From Jeongeupia wiesaeckerbachi (GTDB lineage Bacteria; Pseudomonadota; Gammaproteobacteria; Burkholderiales; Chitinibacteraceae), in the NCBI RefSeq assembly GCF_050916355.1, contig NZ_CP136946.1:1736001-1800000 (forward strand): a stretch of DNA of 64,000 bases. Reading direction: 5' to 3'. Shown piece after piece: positions 41,812 to 50,048 of this stretch (positions within the stretch are counted from its first letter, which is position 1; each line of letters opens with the position of its first letter). Position numbers and translations under genes: made by a program. A model generated the notes under the pieces. It was not told where the DNA came from. It made no database searches and saw only the letters and a program-made list of their open reading frames with translations.

Positions 41812-43992
41812 ATGCCCGCGATAAGCCCGCACGAACTCCCCGAGCTGGCCACCCAGGCGCCGCACGTCCTGGATGCGGCCAACAGCTTTCTGTCCGACGA
41901 TACCGGCTACCTGAAGCCGGAAGACCGCGACTTTCTCGCTCGCGCGTTCAAGTTCTCCGAAATCGCCCACCGCGGCCAGACGCGCCAGTCGGGCGAACCG
42001 TATATCTCGCATCCACTCGCGGTCGCGACGATCCTGACCGCCTGGCACCTCGACGCGCAGGCGTTGGCCGCGGCGCTGATGCACGATGTCGTCGAGGACA
42101 CCGGCGTCTCCAAGCTCGAGATCACCGAGAAGTTCGGCCGCCATGTCGCCGACCTGGTCGACGGCATGAGCAAGATCGAGAAGCTCGAATTCCAGAGCAA
42201 GGAAGAGGCGCAGGCCGAGAACTTCCGCAAGATGCTGCTGGCGATGGCGCGCGACCTGCGCGTGATCCTGATCAAGCTGGCCGACCGCTTGCACAATATG
42301 CGCACGATGGATGCGATGCGGCCGGACAAGCAAAAGCGCATCGCCCGCGAAACGATGGAAATCTACGCGCCGATCGCCAACCGGATCGGCCTGAACGCGG
42401 TCTATCAGGAACTCGACGACCTGTCGTTCAAATACATGCATCCGCGGCGTTATGCGGTGCTCTCGAAGGCGCTGAAGGCCGCGCGCGGCAACCGCCGCGA
42501 GGTCGTCGGCAAGATTCTCGATGCCGTGCGCGCGCAGCTGATGGGCGCCGGGCTCGACGCGACGGTGTCCGGGCGCGAAAAGAACCTCTTCAGCATCTAT
42601 CGCAAGATGCAGGAGAAATCGCTGTCGTTCTCCGAAGTCCTCGACATCTACGCCTTCCGCGTCATCGTCAAGGATGTGCCGACGTGCTATTTGGCGCTGG
42701 GCGCCTTGCACGGGCTGTTCAAGCCGATCGCCGGCAAGTTCAAGGACTACATCGCGATTCCGAAGTCGAACGGCTACCAGAGTCTGCATACGACGCTGTT
42801 CGGCCCCTACGGCACGCCGATCGAAATCCAGATTCGCACGTCGGAAATGCACCGGATTGCCGATGCCGGCGTCGCCAGCCACTGGATGTACAAGAGCGGC
42901 GACGAAACGTTCTCGGACGTGCAGCAGAAGACGCACCAGTGGTTGCAGAGCCTGCTGGAGCTGCAATCCGAATCGGGCGATGCGGTCGAATTCCTCGAAC
43001 ACATCAAGGTCGATCTGTTCCCCGATCAGGTCTATGTGTTCACGCCCAAGGGCAAGATCCTGTCGATGCCGGCCGGTGCAACCTGCGTCGACTTCGCCTA
43101 CGCGGTGCACTCGGACATCGGTGATCGCTGCATTGCCGCCAAGATCAATCACGAGCTGGTGCCGCTGCGTGCCAAGCTCAAGAACGGCGACCAGGTCGAA
43201 ATCGTCACCGCTGCGCACGCCAAGCCGAATCCGAGCTGGCTGACTTTCGTCACCACCGGCAAGGCGCGCAGCCATATCCGCCATTTCCTCAAGAGCATGC
43301 GTTTCGAAGAATCGGTGACGCTGGGCGAGCGTCTGCTCGAACAGGGATTCTCGAGCCTGCACCAGGCGGCGGTCGAACTCGATGACGAGGTGTGGGACCG
43401 CTACGTCAAGGAAAACAACGCCCGTGACAAGGCCGAGGTCCTCGCCGACATCGGCCTGGGCAAGCGGCTAGCCGTTGTCGTCGTCAAGCGGCTGCTGCAG
43501 CTGGGCGGCTTGTGGCGGGACGAGGGCGGCGGTTCGCGGCGGACGGCGGCGATGACGATCCGCGGGACAGAAGGCATGGCGGTGCAGTTCGGCCGCTGCT
43601 GCAACCCGATTCCGGGTGATCCGATTCTCGGCATCGTCAAGAAGGATCAGGGCCTCGTCATCCATACCCATGACTGTCCGCTGCTCGCCAAGGGCCATGT
43701 CGACGCCGAGAAGTTGATCGACGTCGAATGGGATCCGCAGGTCGAGCGCTTCTTCGACGTGCCGGTGCGTGTGCTGGCCGACAACGCCCGTGGCGTGCTG
43801 GGGCAGATTGCCACGGCGATCGGCGACGCCGAGGCCAATATCGGCGCGGTGACGACGCAGGAAGCCGAGGGCGAGCGCTACGTCCAGGTCCAGTTCACGC
43901 TGCAGGTGCACGATCGGGTGCATCTGGCCAAGGTGATGCGCCGCTTGCGCCAGCTGCCGGTGATCTACCGCTTGCAGCGCGTGCGTGCCTGA
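41812..43992 (+). CDS. spoT: (p)ppGpp synthetase/hydrolase SpoT
   Basis: A 726-residue bifunctional alarmone enzyme. Domains in order: HD hydrolase (SGEPYISHPLAVATIL, ALMHDVVEDTG, ADRLHNMRTM), synthetase (YAFRVIV, DYIAIPKSNGYQSLHTTLF, IEIQIRTSEMH), TGS (YVFTPKGKILSMPAGATCVDFAYAVHSDIG) and a C-terminal ACT domain. The intact HD motif marks it as SpoT rather than RelA. It follows rpoZ by 108 bp. Confidence 0.96.
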   Translation: MPAISPHELPELATQAPHVLDAANSFLSDDTGYLKPEDRDFLARAFKFSEIAHRGQTRQSGEPYISHPLAVATILTAWHLDAQALAAALMHDVVEDTGVSKLEITEKFGRHVADLVDGMSKIEKLEFQSKEEAQAENFRKMLLAMARDLRVILIKLADRLHNMRTMDAMRPDKQKRIARETMEIYAPIANRIGLNAVYQELDDLSFKYMHPRRYAVLSKALKAARGNRREVVGKILDAVRAQLMGAGLDATVSGREKNLFSIYRKMQEKSLSFSEVLDIYAFRVIVKDVPTCYLALGALHGLFKPIAGKFKDYIAIPKSNGYQSLHTTLFGPYGTPIEIQIRTSEMHRIADAGVASHWMYKSGDETFSDVQQKTHQWLQSLLELQSESGDAVEFLEHIKVDLFPDQVYVFTPKGKILSMPAGATCVDFAYAVHSDIGDRCIAAKINHELVPLRAKLKNGDQVEIVTAAHAKPNPSWLTFVTTGKARSHIRHFLKSMRFEESVTLGERLLEQGFSSLHQAAVELDDEVWDRYVKENNARDKAEVLADIGLGKRLAVVVVKRLLQLGGLWRDEGGGSRRTAAMTIRGTEGMAVQFGRCCNPIPGDPILGIVKKDQGLVIHTHDCPLLAKGHVDAEKLIDVEWDPQVERFFDVPVRVLADNARGVLGQIATAIGDAEANIGAVTTQEAEGERYVQVQFTLQVHDRVHLAKVMRRLRQLPVIYRLQRVRA

Positions 43993-44020
43993 GCGGCGTC
44001 AAAGTCCGACGCCGCGCGCG

Positions 44021-44029
44021 TGCTAAAAT
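44021..44029 (+). promoter_or_regulatory. Candidate extended -10 promoter for thiS
   Basis: TGCTAAAAT matches an extended -10 (TGnTANAAT) 35 bp before the thiS start. There is no clear -35, which extended -10 promoters may lack. Confidence 0.4.
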
Positions 44030-44063
44030 CGGCGCCATCCGCAATCCTGCCAAGGCCGCTGCC

Positions 44064-44267
44064 GTGATCCAGCTGTCCATCAACGGCGAAGCCAAGACCT
44101 TCGCCGCCCCGCTGACCGTTGCCGAACTGATTCAAGCGCTTGATCTGACCGGCAAACGGGTCGCGATCGAACGCAATGGCGAGATCATTCCGCGCAGCAC
44201 CCATGCACAGGCACTGCTGGCCGATGGCGATGCGCTGGAGATGGTCGTCGCCGTCGGCGGCGGTTGA
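44064..44267 (+). CDS. thiS: Sulfur carrier protein ThiS
   Basis: A 67-residue ubiquitin-like carrier of the thiazole sulfur in thiamine synthesis. It reads IQLSINGEAKTFAAPLTVAELI and ends in the required VVAVGGG, whose terminal Gly-Gly is thiocarboxylated. The start is a GTG at 44064 preceded by AAGG; no ATG is available. Confidence 0.93.
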   Translation: MIQLSINGEAKTFAAPLTVAELIQALDLTGKRVAIERNGEIIPRSTHAQALLADGDALEMVVAVGGG

Positions 44268-44270
44268 GCC

Positions 44271-44603
44271 ATGATCTCCCGCAGCTGGCATGGTGCCGTT
44301 CCGGCACGGCATGGCGATGCGTTTGCCGAGCATCTGCAAGTCACTGGTGTTGCCGAGAGCCGGGCTCTGGCCGGCAATCTGGGCGCCTTCGTGCAGCGGG
44401 TCGAGCAAGATGGTTACTCGCATTTCTTCCTGCTGACCTACTGGAGCGATTGGCCGGCAATCCATGCCTTTGCCGGCCTGCAGCCGCATATCGCCGTGAC
44501 TTATCCCGGGGATGAGCGCTTTGGCCTCATCTCCGATCCCATCGTGGTCCATCAGCAGGTGGATGCGGTGGCGCCGTGGCTTACCGCTGATTCGGCTTTC
44601 TGA
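44271..44603 (+). CDS. Small ABM-like protein in the thi cluster
   Basis: A 110-residue protein starting three bases after thiS. The pattern RVEQDGYSHFFLLTYWSDWPAIHAFAG resembles the antibiotic-biosynthesis-monooxygenase (dimeric alpha-beta barrel) fold. Between thiS and thiG a tight link with thiamine synthesis is possible but unproven; it could also be an unrelated small enzyme or heme-binding protein. Confidence 0.6.
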   Translation: MISRSWHGAVPARHGDAFAEHLQVTGVAESRALAGNLGAFVQRVEQDGYSHFFLLTYWSDWPAIHAFAGLQPHIAVTYPGDERFGLISDPIVVHQQVDAVAPWLTADSAF

Positions 44604-44635
44604 TTTACCGCCTTATTGCTTCAAAAGGGAAAAGC

Positions 44636-45424
44636 ATGTCTGACGTCTTCCAGATCGCCGGCAAGAGCTACAACTCGCGCCTCTTGGTCGGTACCGGCAA
44701 GTACAAGGATTTCGACGAAACCCGCCGGGCAATCGATGCCTCGGGCGCCGAGATCGTCACCGTGGCGATCCGTCGGGTCAATATCGGCCAGAACGCGAAC
44801 GAGCCGAGCCTGCTCGACTACCTGCCCCCAAGCGAATTCACCTACCTGCCGAACACCGCCGGCTGCTACAGCGCCGACGATGCAATCCGTACGCTGCGGC
44901 TGGCGCGGGAGCTGCTCGACGACCACAAGCTGGTGAAGCTTGAAGTGCTCGGCGATCCGAACACGCTGTACCCGAATGTGCGCGAAACGCTCAAGGCCGC
45001 CGAAGTGCTGGTCGGCGAGGGCTTCGACGTGATGGTCTATACGTCGGACGATCCGATCATCGCCCGCGAACTCGAGCAGATCGGCTGCTGCGCGATCATG
45101 CCGCTGGCGTCGCTGATCGGCTCGGGCATGGGCATTCTGAATCCGTGGAATCTGCGGCTGATCATCGAGCAGGCCAAGGTGCCGGTGCTGGTCGACGCCG
45201 GCGTCGGCACCGCGTCCGACGCGACCGTCGGCATGGAGCTCGGCTGCGACGGCGTGCTGATGAACACCGCGATCGCCGCCGCCAAGGACCCGGTGCGGAT
45301 GGCGCATGCGATGAAGCTGGCGGTCGAAGCCGGGCGTGAGGCCTTCCTCGCCGGGCGGATGCCGAAGAAGCTCTACAGCGCCGATCCGTCGAGCCCGCTG
45401 TTCGGGATGATCGGCAGCAAGTAA
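44636..45424 (+). CDS. thiG: Thiazole synthase
   Basis: A 262-residue TIM-barrel enzyme forming the thiazole phosphate of thiamine from deoxyxylulose phosphate, dehydroglycine/iminoglycine and ThiS thiocarboxylate. Signatures are SRLLVGTGKYKDF, VAIRRVNIG, LPNTAGCYSADDAIRTLRLARE, KLEVLGDPNTLYPN and VDAGVGTASDATVGMELGCDGVLMNTAIAAAKDP. A purine-rich AAAAGGGAAAAG precedes the ATG. Confidence 0.96.
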   Translation: MSDVFQIAGKSYNSRLLVGTGKYKDFDETRRAIDASGAEIVTVAIRRVNIGQNANEPSLLDYLPPSEFTYLPNTAGCYSADDAIRTLRLARELLDDHKLVKLEVLGDPNTLYPNVRETLKAAEVLVGEGFDVMVYTSDDPIIARELEQIGCCAIMPLASLIGSGMGILNPWNLRLIIEQAKVPVLVDAGVGTASDATVGMELGCDGVLMNTAIAAAKDPVRMAHAMKLAVEAGREAFLAGRMPKKLYSADPSSPLFGMIGSK

Positions 45425-45501
45425 TCGGACGCGGGCGGCGCACACGCCGCCCGTCACCCTGATGAGGCGCCCGCCAGCTGAGCGGGCGCGGGCTTCAGGG
45501 C

Positions 45502-46479
45502 TTATTGGTTCACGCGGTTGCAGCTGGGGTAGGGCCCGCACAGCGAAAAATCGCGGAACCAGCGCTGGACGATGCTGCCGTCCGCGGCGCGGTCGCGGCT
45601 GGCGTCGAGCAGCTCGAGCAAATGGCCGCGAGACAGCGCCAGCGGCGCTTCGTACGGCGCATAGGTCGTGCCGACCGGATAGTCCGCATAGGCCGCCTTC
45701 TGCTCGACGTGGGTGCCGAGGACGTGGGTGACGATCTTGCCACGGGTGAAATCCACCAGCCGTTGCACGCTGGCGGTGAAGACATCCGGATCACCGTTCA
45801 CATAGATGCGGCCCGGGTACAAGGTGTCGCCGGTCAGCAGGATGCCGGTCTGGCGGTCGTACACGGCGATGCTGGTCGCGTCATGACCGGGGATCGGGAT
45901 GATGTCGAGCACGCGCTGGCCCAGATCATAGGCGGCGATGCTGTCGGGCCAGCTGCCGATGCCGAATGCCGTCTGCAATGCGCTCACGTCGCCGGGCGGT
46001 ACCAGCGTCACGTTCGGCAGGCCGGCGAACTGGAAGTCGCCGTAGGTATGGTCGCCGTGCGAGTGCAGGTGGCTGACGACGAGCGGGATGGTGCGACGCT
46101 GATTGCGCAGCAGCCAGCCGGCAATCACCCGTTGTACCACGGCCGCGACGTCGGGCCTGCCCGCCACAGCGTGAGACCCCGCGCCGGTGTCGAACAGAAT
46201 CGCTTTGTCCTGACCGAACAGCAGATAGAGGAAGGGCTTCTCGTCATTCACGCAGCCCGATTCGCGCAGGATGAACAAATCTTCGTTGTAGGCATGGACT
46301 TGAAACTCCGGCGACAAACGCGTGCATTGCGGGCTGCCCGAACTCCAGGCGATGGGCAGGGTGCCGGGGCGCACTTGCGAAACAAGCTCGGCGGCGACGG
46401 CCGTGGCGCTGCCGGTGAGGGTGGCGAAGCAGAGGCAGCCGAGAAGCAGCCGGAAAGCGGGGCGATAGGTGTTGAGCAT
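45502..46479 (-). CDS. Exported metallo-beta-lactamase-fold hydrolase
   Basis: A 325-residue protein with a signal peptide (AFRLLLGCLCFATLTGSATAVAA). The zinc motif SHLHSHGDHTYGD (HxHxDH) and the later HDATSIAVYDRQTGILLTGDTLYPG are visible. A C-terminal CGPYPSCNRVNQ may form a disulfide in the periplasm. The family hydrolyses many substrates (thioesters, lactones, beta-lactams). Nothing here singles one out, and a true class B beta-lactamase is not implied. Confidence 0.8.
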   Translation of the reverse strand: MLNTYRPAFRLLLGCLCFATLTGSATAVAAELVSQVRPGTLPIAWSSGSPQCTRLSPEFQVHAYNEDLFILRESGCVNDEKPFLYLLFGQDKAILFDTGAGSHAVAGRPDVAAVVQRVIAGWLLRNQRRTIPLVVSHLHSHGDHTYGDFQFAGLPNVTLVPPGDVSALQTAFGIGSWPDSIAAYDLGQRVLDIIPIPGHDATSIAVYDRQTGILLTGDTLYPGRIYVNGDPDVFTASVQRLVDFTRGKIVTHVLGTHVEQKAAYADYPVGTTYAPYEAPLALSRGHLLELLDASRDRAADGSIVQRWFRDFSLCGPYPSCNRVNQ

Positions 46480-46878
46480 CGTTTAGGGGCCTCGGATTGA
46501 AGATGGCACATCGAATCGAGCGATACGTGCTTGCGTGCTGGTTGTGAAATGACTGGAAATGAACGCTTTCCAGGTGCTTTCGGTTGTTGTTCGTCGCTGG
46601 AAGGCATGGCGCCTTGCCGAATGGATTTATAGCCGCTGAACCGGTCATGGGCAGGCCAGTCGCGCGGCAGGGCGACACGCCGCTCAAGCGCACTACCAGT
46701 CTGACCCGGCTGTTCGGTCCAGTGCGTGAATCCAGATCCGCCGCGCGCTGGACCTGTACTGGTGCCGGTTTCCACGCGTATTGATCGCAACGTCGTCGTC
46801 TCGCGCGCAGCAATAGCCGTTGCCACCGGTATTCGCTGACGTATATCTTGCATCTCTTTCGTTTTTCCGGAGAACACG
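46480..46878. other. 399-bp divergent intergenic region
   Basis: Separates the minus-strand metallo-beta-lactamase-fold gene from the plus-strand GNAT gene and must hold promoters for both. I see no clear -35/-10 pair, repeat or small gene. The GNAT gene has no strong Shine-Dalgarno apart from GGAGA near 46870. Confidence 0.4.
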
Positions 46879-47352
46879 ATGCAGGCCGTCACCGGATTCA
46901 CCATCCCCCCCTGCAGCGTCCGTTACGCCAGCCTCGATGATCTGGCCGCGTTGACGCGGCTGTTCGATGCTTACCGGCAGTTCTACAAGCAGTCGAGCGA
47001 TCTGGACGGCGCGCGGGCCTATCTGGGCGAGCGGCTGGCCTTGCGCGAGTCGGTGCTGTTGCTGGCCGAGCAGAATGCGCAGCCCGTCGGCTTCGTACAG
47101 CTGTTTCCGCTGTTCTCGTCGGTCGGGATGCAACGCGTCTGGCTGCTCAATGACCTGTTCGTTTGTGAAACGGCGCGCGGAAATGGCGTGGCCCGGGCGC
47201 TGATGGCCAAGTCGCGCGCGCACGCGGTGGCGACCGGCGCGGTCAGCTTGCGACTGTCGACGGCGCATACCAACGCCGCCGCGCAGGCGCTGTACGAATC
47301 GCTGGACTATCAGCGCGATACCGCGTTTCAGGGCTATGCGCTGAAGCTGTAG
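46879..47352 (+). CDS. GNAT-family N-acetyltransferase (first of a tandem pair)
   Basis: A 157-residue acetyltransferase. The acetyl-CoA motif is FVCETARGNGVARALMAKSRAHA, preceded by WLLNDLF and followed by LRLSTAHTNAAAQALYESLDY. It is similar along its whole length to the next gene (RYASLDDL, LFDAYR.FY.Q, AERL.LRESVLLLAE, ARG.GVARALM.K), so the two arose by duplication. Substrate unknown. Confidence 0.88.
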   Translation: MQAVTGFTIPPCSVRYASLDDLAALTRLFDAYRQFYKQSSDLDGARAYLGERLALRESVLLLAEQNAQPVGFVQLFPLFSSVGMQRVWLLNDLFVCETARGNGVARALMAKSRAHAVATGAVSLRLSTAHTNAAAQALYESLDYQRDTAFQGYALKL

Positions 47353-47406
47353 TATCGCGCTGTCTTTGGTCTTACAATCTGGCGCTTTTTTGACCAGGAG
47401 CGCCCG

Positions 47407-47886
47407 ATGGCGAATACCTCAGACCAAGCCGGACCGCGCAGCGACGTCGTCGTGCGCTACGCCAGCCTTGACGATCTCGACGTACTGGCGCCGCTGTTCG
47501 ACGCCTATCGCGTGTTCTACGCGCAGCCGAGCGACCCTGCCGTTGCGCACGGCTTTCTGGCCGAGCGCCTGAGCCTGCGCGAGTCGGTCCTGCTGCTGGC
47601 CGAGGCCGACGGCGTGGCCTGCGGTTTCATCCAGCTCTACCCCTATTTCAGCTCGATTGCAGCGACGCGGGCGTGGAGCCTGATGGATCTCTACGTGACC
47701 GAATCCGCGCGCGGTGCCGGCGTTGCGCGCGCGCTGATGAACAAGGCCACCGAGCATGCCCGCCAGACCGGCGCCTCGCACCTTGAGTTGTCGACCGCCC
47801 ATGACAATATCCGCGCGCAGGCCTTGTACGAATCGCTCGGCTACGAGCTCGATACCGTCTACCGCTACTACAGCTTGCCGCTCTGA
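47407..47886 (+). CDS. GNAT-family N-acetyltransferase (second of a tandem pair)
   Basis: A 159-residue paralogue of the preceding gene, with acetyl-CoA motif YVTESARGAGVARALMNKATEHA and LELSTAHDNIRAQALYESLGYELD. A TACAAT box about 30 bp upstream could give it a separate promoter. CAGGAG precedes the ATG. Confidence 0.88.
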   Translation: MANTSDQAGPRSDVVVRYASLDDLDVLAPLFDAYRVFYAQPSDPAVAHGFLAERLSLRESVLLLAEADGVACGFIQLYPYFSSIAATRAWSLMDLYVTESARGAGVARALMNKATEHARQTGASHLELSTAHDNIRAQALYESLGYELDTVYRYYSLPL

Positions 47887-47914
47887 GGTACTGCGGCCGG
47901 CGGGGAACGCCGGT

Positions 47915-47920
47915 TATAAT
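47915..47920 (+). promoter_or_regulatory. Candidate -10 box for trmB
   Basis: TATAAT (within GGTTATAATCG) 78 bp before the trmB start. The -35 region is GC-rich and unclear. Confidence 0.45.
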
Positions 47921-47932
47921 CGCCCCATCGTT

Positions 47933-47960
47933 GAAAAGCGCCGCTTTGCGGCGCTTTTGC
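47933..47960 (+). terminator. Hairpin with T-tract in front of trmB
   Basis: AAAAGCGCCGC / GCGGCGCTTTT with a TTT loop forms an A/T-flanked terminator-type hairpin. It may end GNAT transcription, but because it lies downstream of the TATAAT it could also act within the trmB leader. Confidence 0.65.
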
Positions 47961-47997
47961 TTTGAATACTGATTGGAATGGGTGATTGGAAAGCGTC

Positions 47998-48684
47998 ATG
48001 GAAAATCCAAACTATATGCGCCGCATCCGCAGCTTCGTGCTGCGTCAGGGCCACCTGTCGGCCGGGCAGGAACGCGCGCTGGCCGATTTCGGCCCGCGTT
48101 TCTGCATCCCGTACGCCGCCGAAGCGCTCGATCTGACTGCGGCATTCGGCCGAGAAGCGCCGCGCGTGCTCGAAATCGGCTTCGGCATGGGCCAGGCGAC
48201 CGCCGAGATCGCCGCCGGCCGTCCGGATACCGATTTTCTTGGCGTCGAGGTGCATACGCCCGGCGTCGGCAGCCTGCTGAAACTGATCGGCGAGCAGGAA
48301 ATCGGCAACATTCGCATCGTTCAGCACGACGCGGTCGAGGTGCTGGAACACATGCTCACGCCGGACTGCCTCGACGGCGTGCACATCTATTTCCCCGACC
48401 CGTGGCACAAGAAGCGCCACAACAAGCGCCGGCTGGTGCAGCCCGATTTCATCAAGCAGCTGCTGTCGCGCGTCAAGCCGGGCGGCTATCTGCATCTGGC
48501 GACCGACTGGGAAGACTACGCGGTGCAGATGCTCGAGGTGCTCTCCAACGAGCCGCTGCTCGAGAACACCGCCGACGGCTACGCCCCGCGTCCCGACTAC
48601 CGGCCGCTGACCAAGTTCGAGAACCGCGGCATCAAGCTCGGTCACGGCGTCTGGGATCTGGTGTTCCGCCGCAAGGCCGGTTGA
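47998..48684 (+). CDS. trmB: tRNA (guanine-N7-)-methyltransferase
   Basis: A 228-residue SAM enzyme forming m7G46 in tRNA. It carries MRRIRSFVLRQGHLSAGQERAL, the SAM motif VLEIGFGMGQATAEIA, GVEVHTPGVGSLL, and the diagnostic IYFPDPWHKKRHNKRRLVQPDFI. The ATG at 47998 follows GGAAAG; an upstream in-frame TTG would add only four residues. Confidence 0.96.
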   Translation: MENPNYMRRIRSFVLRQGHLSAGQERALADFGPRFCIPYAAEALDLTAAFGREAPRVLEIGFGMGQATAEIAAGRPDTDFLGVEVHTPGVGSLLKLIGEQEIGNIRIVQHDAVEVLEHMLTPDCLDGVHIYFPDPWHKKRHNKRRLVQPDFIKQLLSRVKPGGYLHLATDWEDYAVQMLEVLSNEPLLENTADGYAPRPDYRPLTKFENRGIKLGHGVWDLVFRRKAG

Positions 48685-48772
48685 ACCGGGGACGGATGGC
48701 GCGCGTTTCGCCGCTGTGCAAGCAGTGTTAACAGGCCCTAAACTCGCAGCATCGCCCACCGGAAATTCGCGC

Positions 48773-49918
48773 ATGTCCATCGCCCGCTACGCCGCCATGC
48801 TCGTCCTGCTTCACGGCGGCGCGCTGGCGGCCGACGACGTCACCATCACGCCGCTGGACGGCTCGACCCTGGGCCGGCAGACGGTTGACGTCGACCGGGC
48901 GCTGGCGGCGACGACGACGCCGCGTGCCGAGCCTCTGCCCGCTGCCGCGCCGGCACCGGAGGCTCCCTCCGTGCAACCGGCCGCCGAAGCGGCGGCCGTC
49001 CGCCAAGCGCCGCCGCAGCGCTTGTTCAAGCGTTCGGTCGTCGTGCTGCCCTTCGTGGTGCGTCAGCCGAGGCAGATCGCCGATCTGCCGCAGTTCCTCG
49101 AAGGCACGCAGGACATGCTGCGGCGCAGCCTCGATCTTGGCGGCAAGCTCAATGCGCGGATCGCCCCGGGTGAGGGCGCTTTCATGCTGCTGCCGGGCAG
49201 CGTCGACGTGCAATGGAAGCCCGAGCGCGTGCGCGAGCTGGCGCGGCGCTATGGCAGCCAGTTCGTCATCGCCGGCGTCGTCGACGACGCGTCGACCGAA
49301 GGGACACGTTTCATGCCGGCGATCGGTACGCAGGTGAAGCCGGGCGAAGCCAAGCTTGCGCTCGATCTGCCGGTGATCAACTTCCTCGGCCTCGGCGTCA
49401 AGCGCACGCCGTCGTCGCGGCGTTTCGATGCCACGCTCTATCTGTTCGACGGTGTATCGGGGGCGATGCTTGGCCGCTATCCGCTGCAGGCGACCGCCAG
49501 CGGCGACGTGCTCGGCGACCCGCGTCAGGCGGTGGCCGGGGTCAGCTTCGTCAGTGGCGATTATGGTCAGGTGGTTGCCGCGCAGCTGGGTGGCGCAGCC
49601 GATGTCATTGCCGAAAAAATCCGTTGCCAGCCGTTTTCGGCCCGGATCGTCGGTCTTTCGCAAGGCCAGGTCGTGCTCGACGCCGGCACCGCGGTGGGGC
49701 TGCGGCCGGGCGATACGCTGCAGCTGTACCGGCTGCGCAGCTTCCAGCTGCCGGTCGACAGCCTCAACGGCGATCCGGCGCAACGGCTTGGCATGATCGA
49801 GGATCGTGGTGGCGTGCTGACCGTTGAACAGATCCAGCCCTTGATCTCGCTGGCAACGGTGGCCGGCCCGCAGCCCGAGGTCGGCGACTATGCGCGCTGG
49901 GACGGCGCGGGACACTGA
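48773..49918 (+). CDS. Exported protein resembling flagellar assembly protein FlgT
   Basis: A 381-residue protein with a signal peptide (MSIARYAAMLVLLHGGALA), a Pro/Ala-rich linker (about residues 48-80), then a domain with FKRSVVVLPFVVRQPRQI, RVRELARRYGSQFVIAGVVDDAS and a C-terminal barrel-like GQVVLDAGTAVGLRPGDTLQLYRL. These match the middle and C-terminal parts of FlgT, an H-ring component, as I remember them. No other flagellar genes are in the window, so the role is uncertain. Confidence 0.6.
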   Translation: MSIARYAAMLVLLHGGALAADDVTITPLDGSTLGRQTVDVDRALAATTTPRAEPLPAAAPAPEAPSVQPAAEAAAVRQAPPQRLFKRSVVVLPFVVRQPRQIADLPQFLEGTQDMLRRSLDLGGKLNARIAPGEGAFMLLPGSVDVQWKPERVRELARRYGSQFVIAGVVDDASTEGTRFMPAIGTQVKPGEAKLALDLPVINFLGLGVKRTPSSRRFDATLYLFDGVSGAMLGRYPLQATASGDVLGDPRQAVAGVSFVSGDYGQVVAAQLGGAADVIAEKIRCQPFSARIVGLSQGQVVLDAGTAVGLRPGDTLQLYRLRSFQLPVDSLNGDPAQRLGMIEDRGGVLTVEQIQPLISLATVAGPQPEVGDYARWDGAGH

Positions 49919-50048
49919 GATATCCCGTTCGTTGCCCCCTGAGGAAGCTTGTTTTCGGGACGCCCTGCCGGAGCGTGGGCAGGATCGAACTGCTGTAGCG
50001 CTTGCCTCCGGGCATGGGGTCCAAACGCTTTACATGCCGGCGCCGCCC

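Noticed and set aside
45502..46479. Antibiotic-resistance metallo-beta-lactamase
   Set aside because: Only the general fold motif is visible. The family is broad and the context offers no link with resistance.
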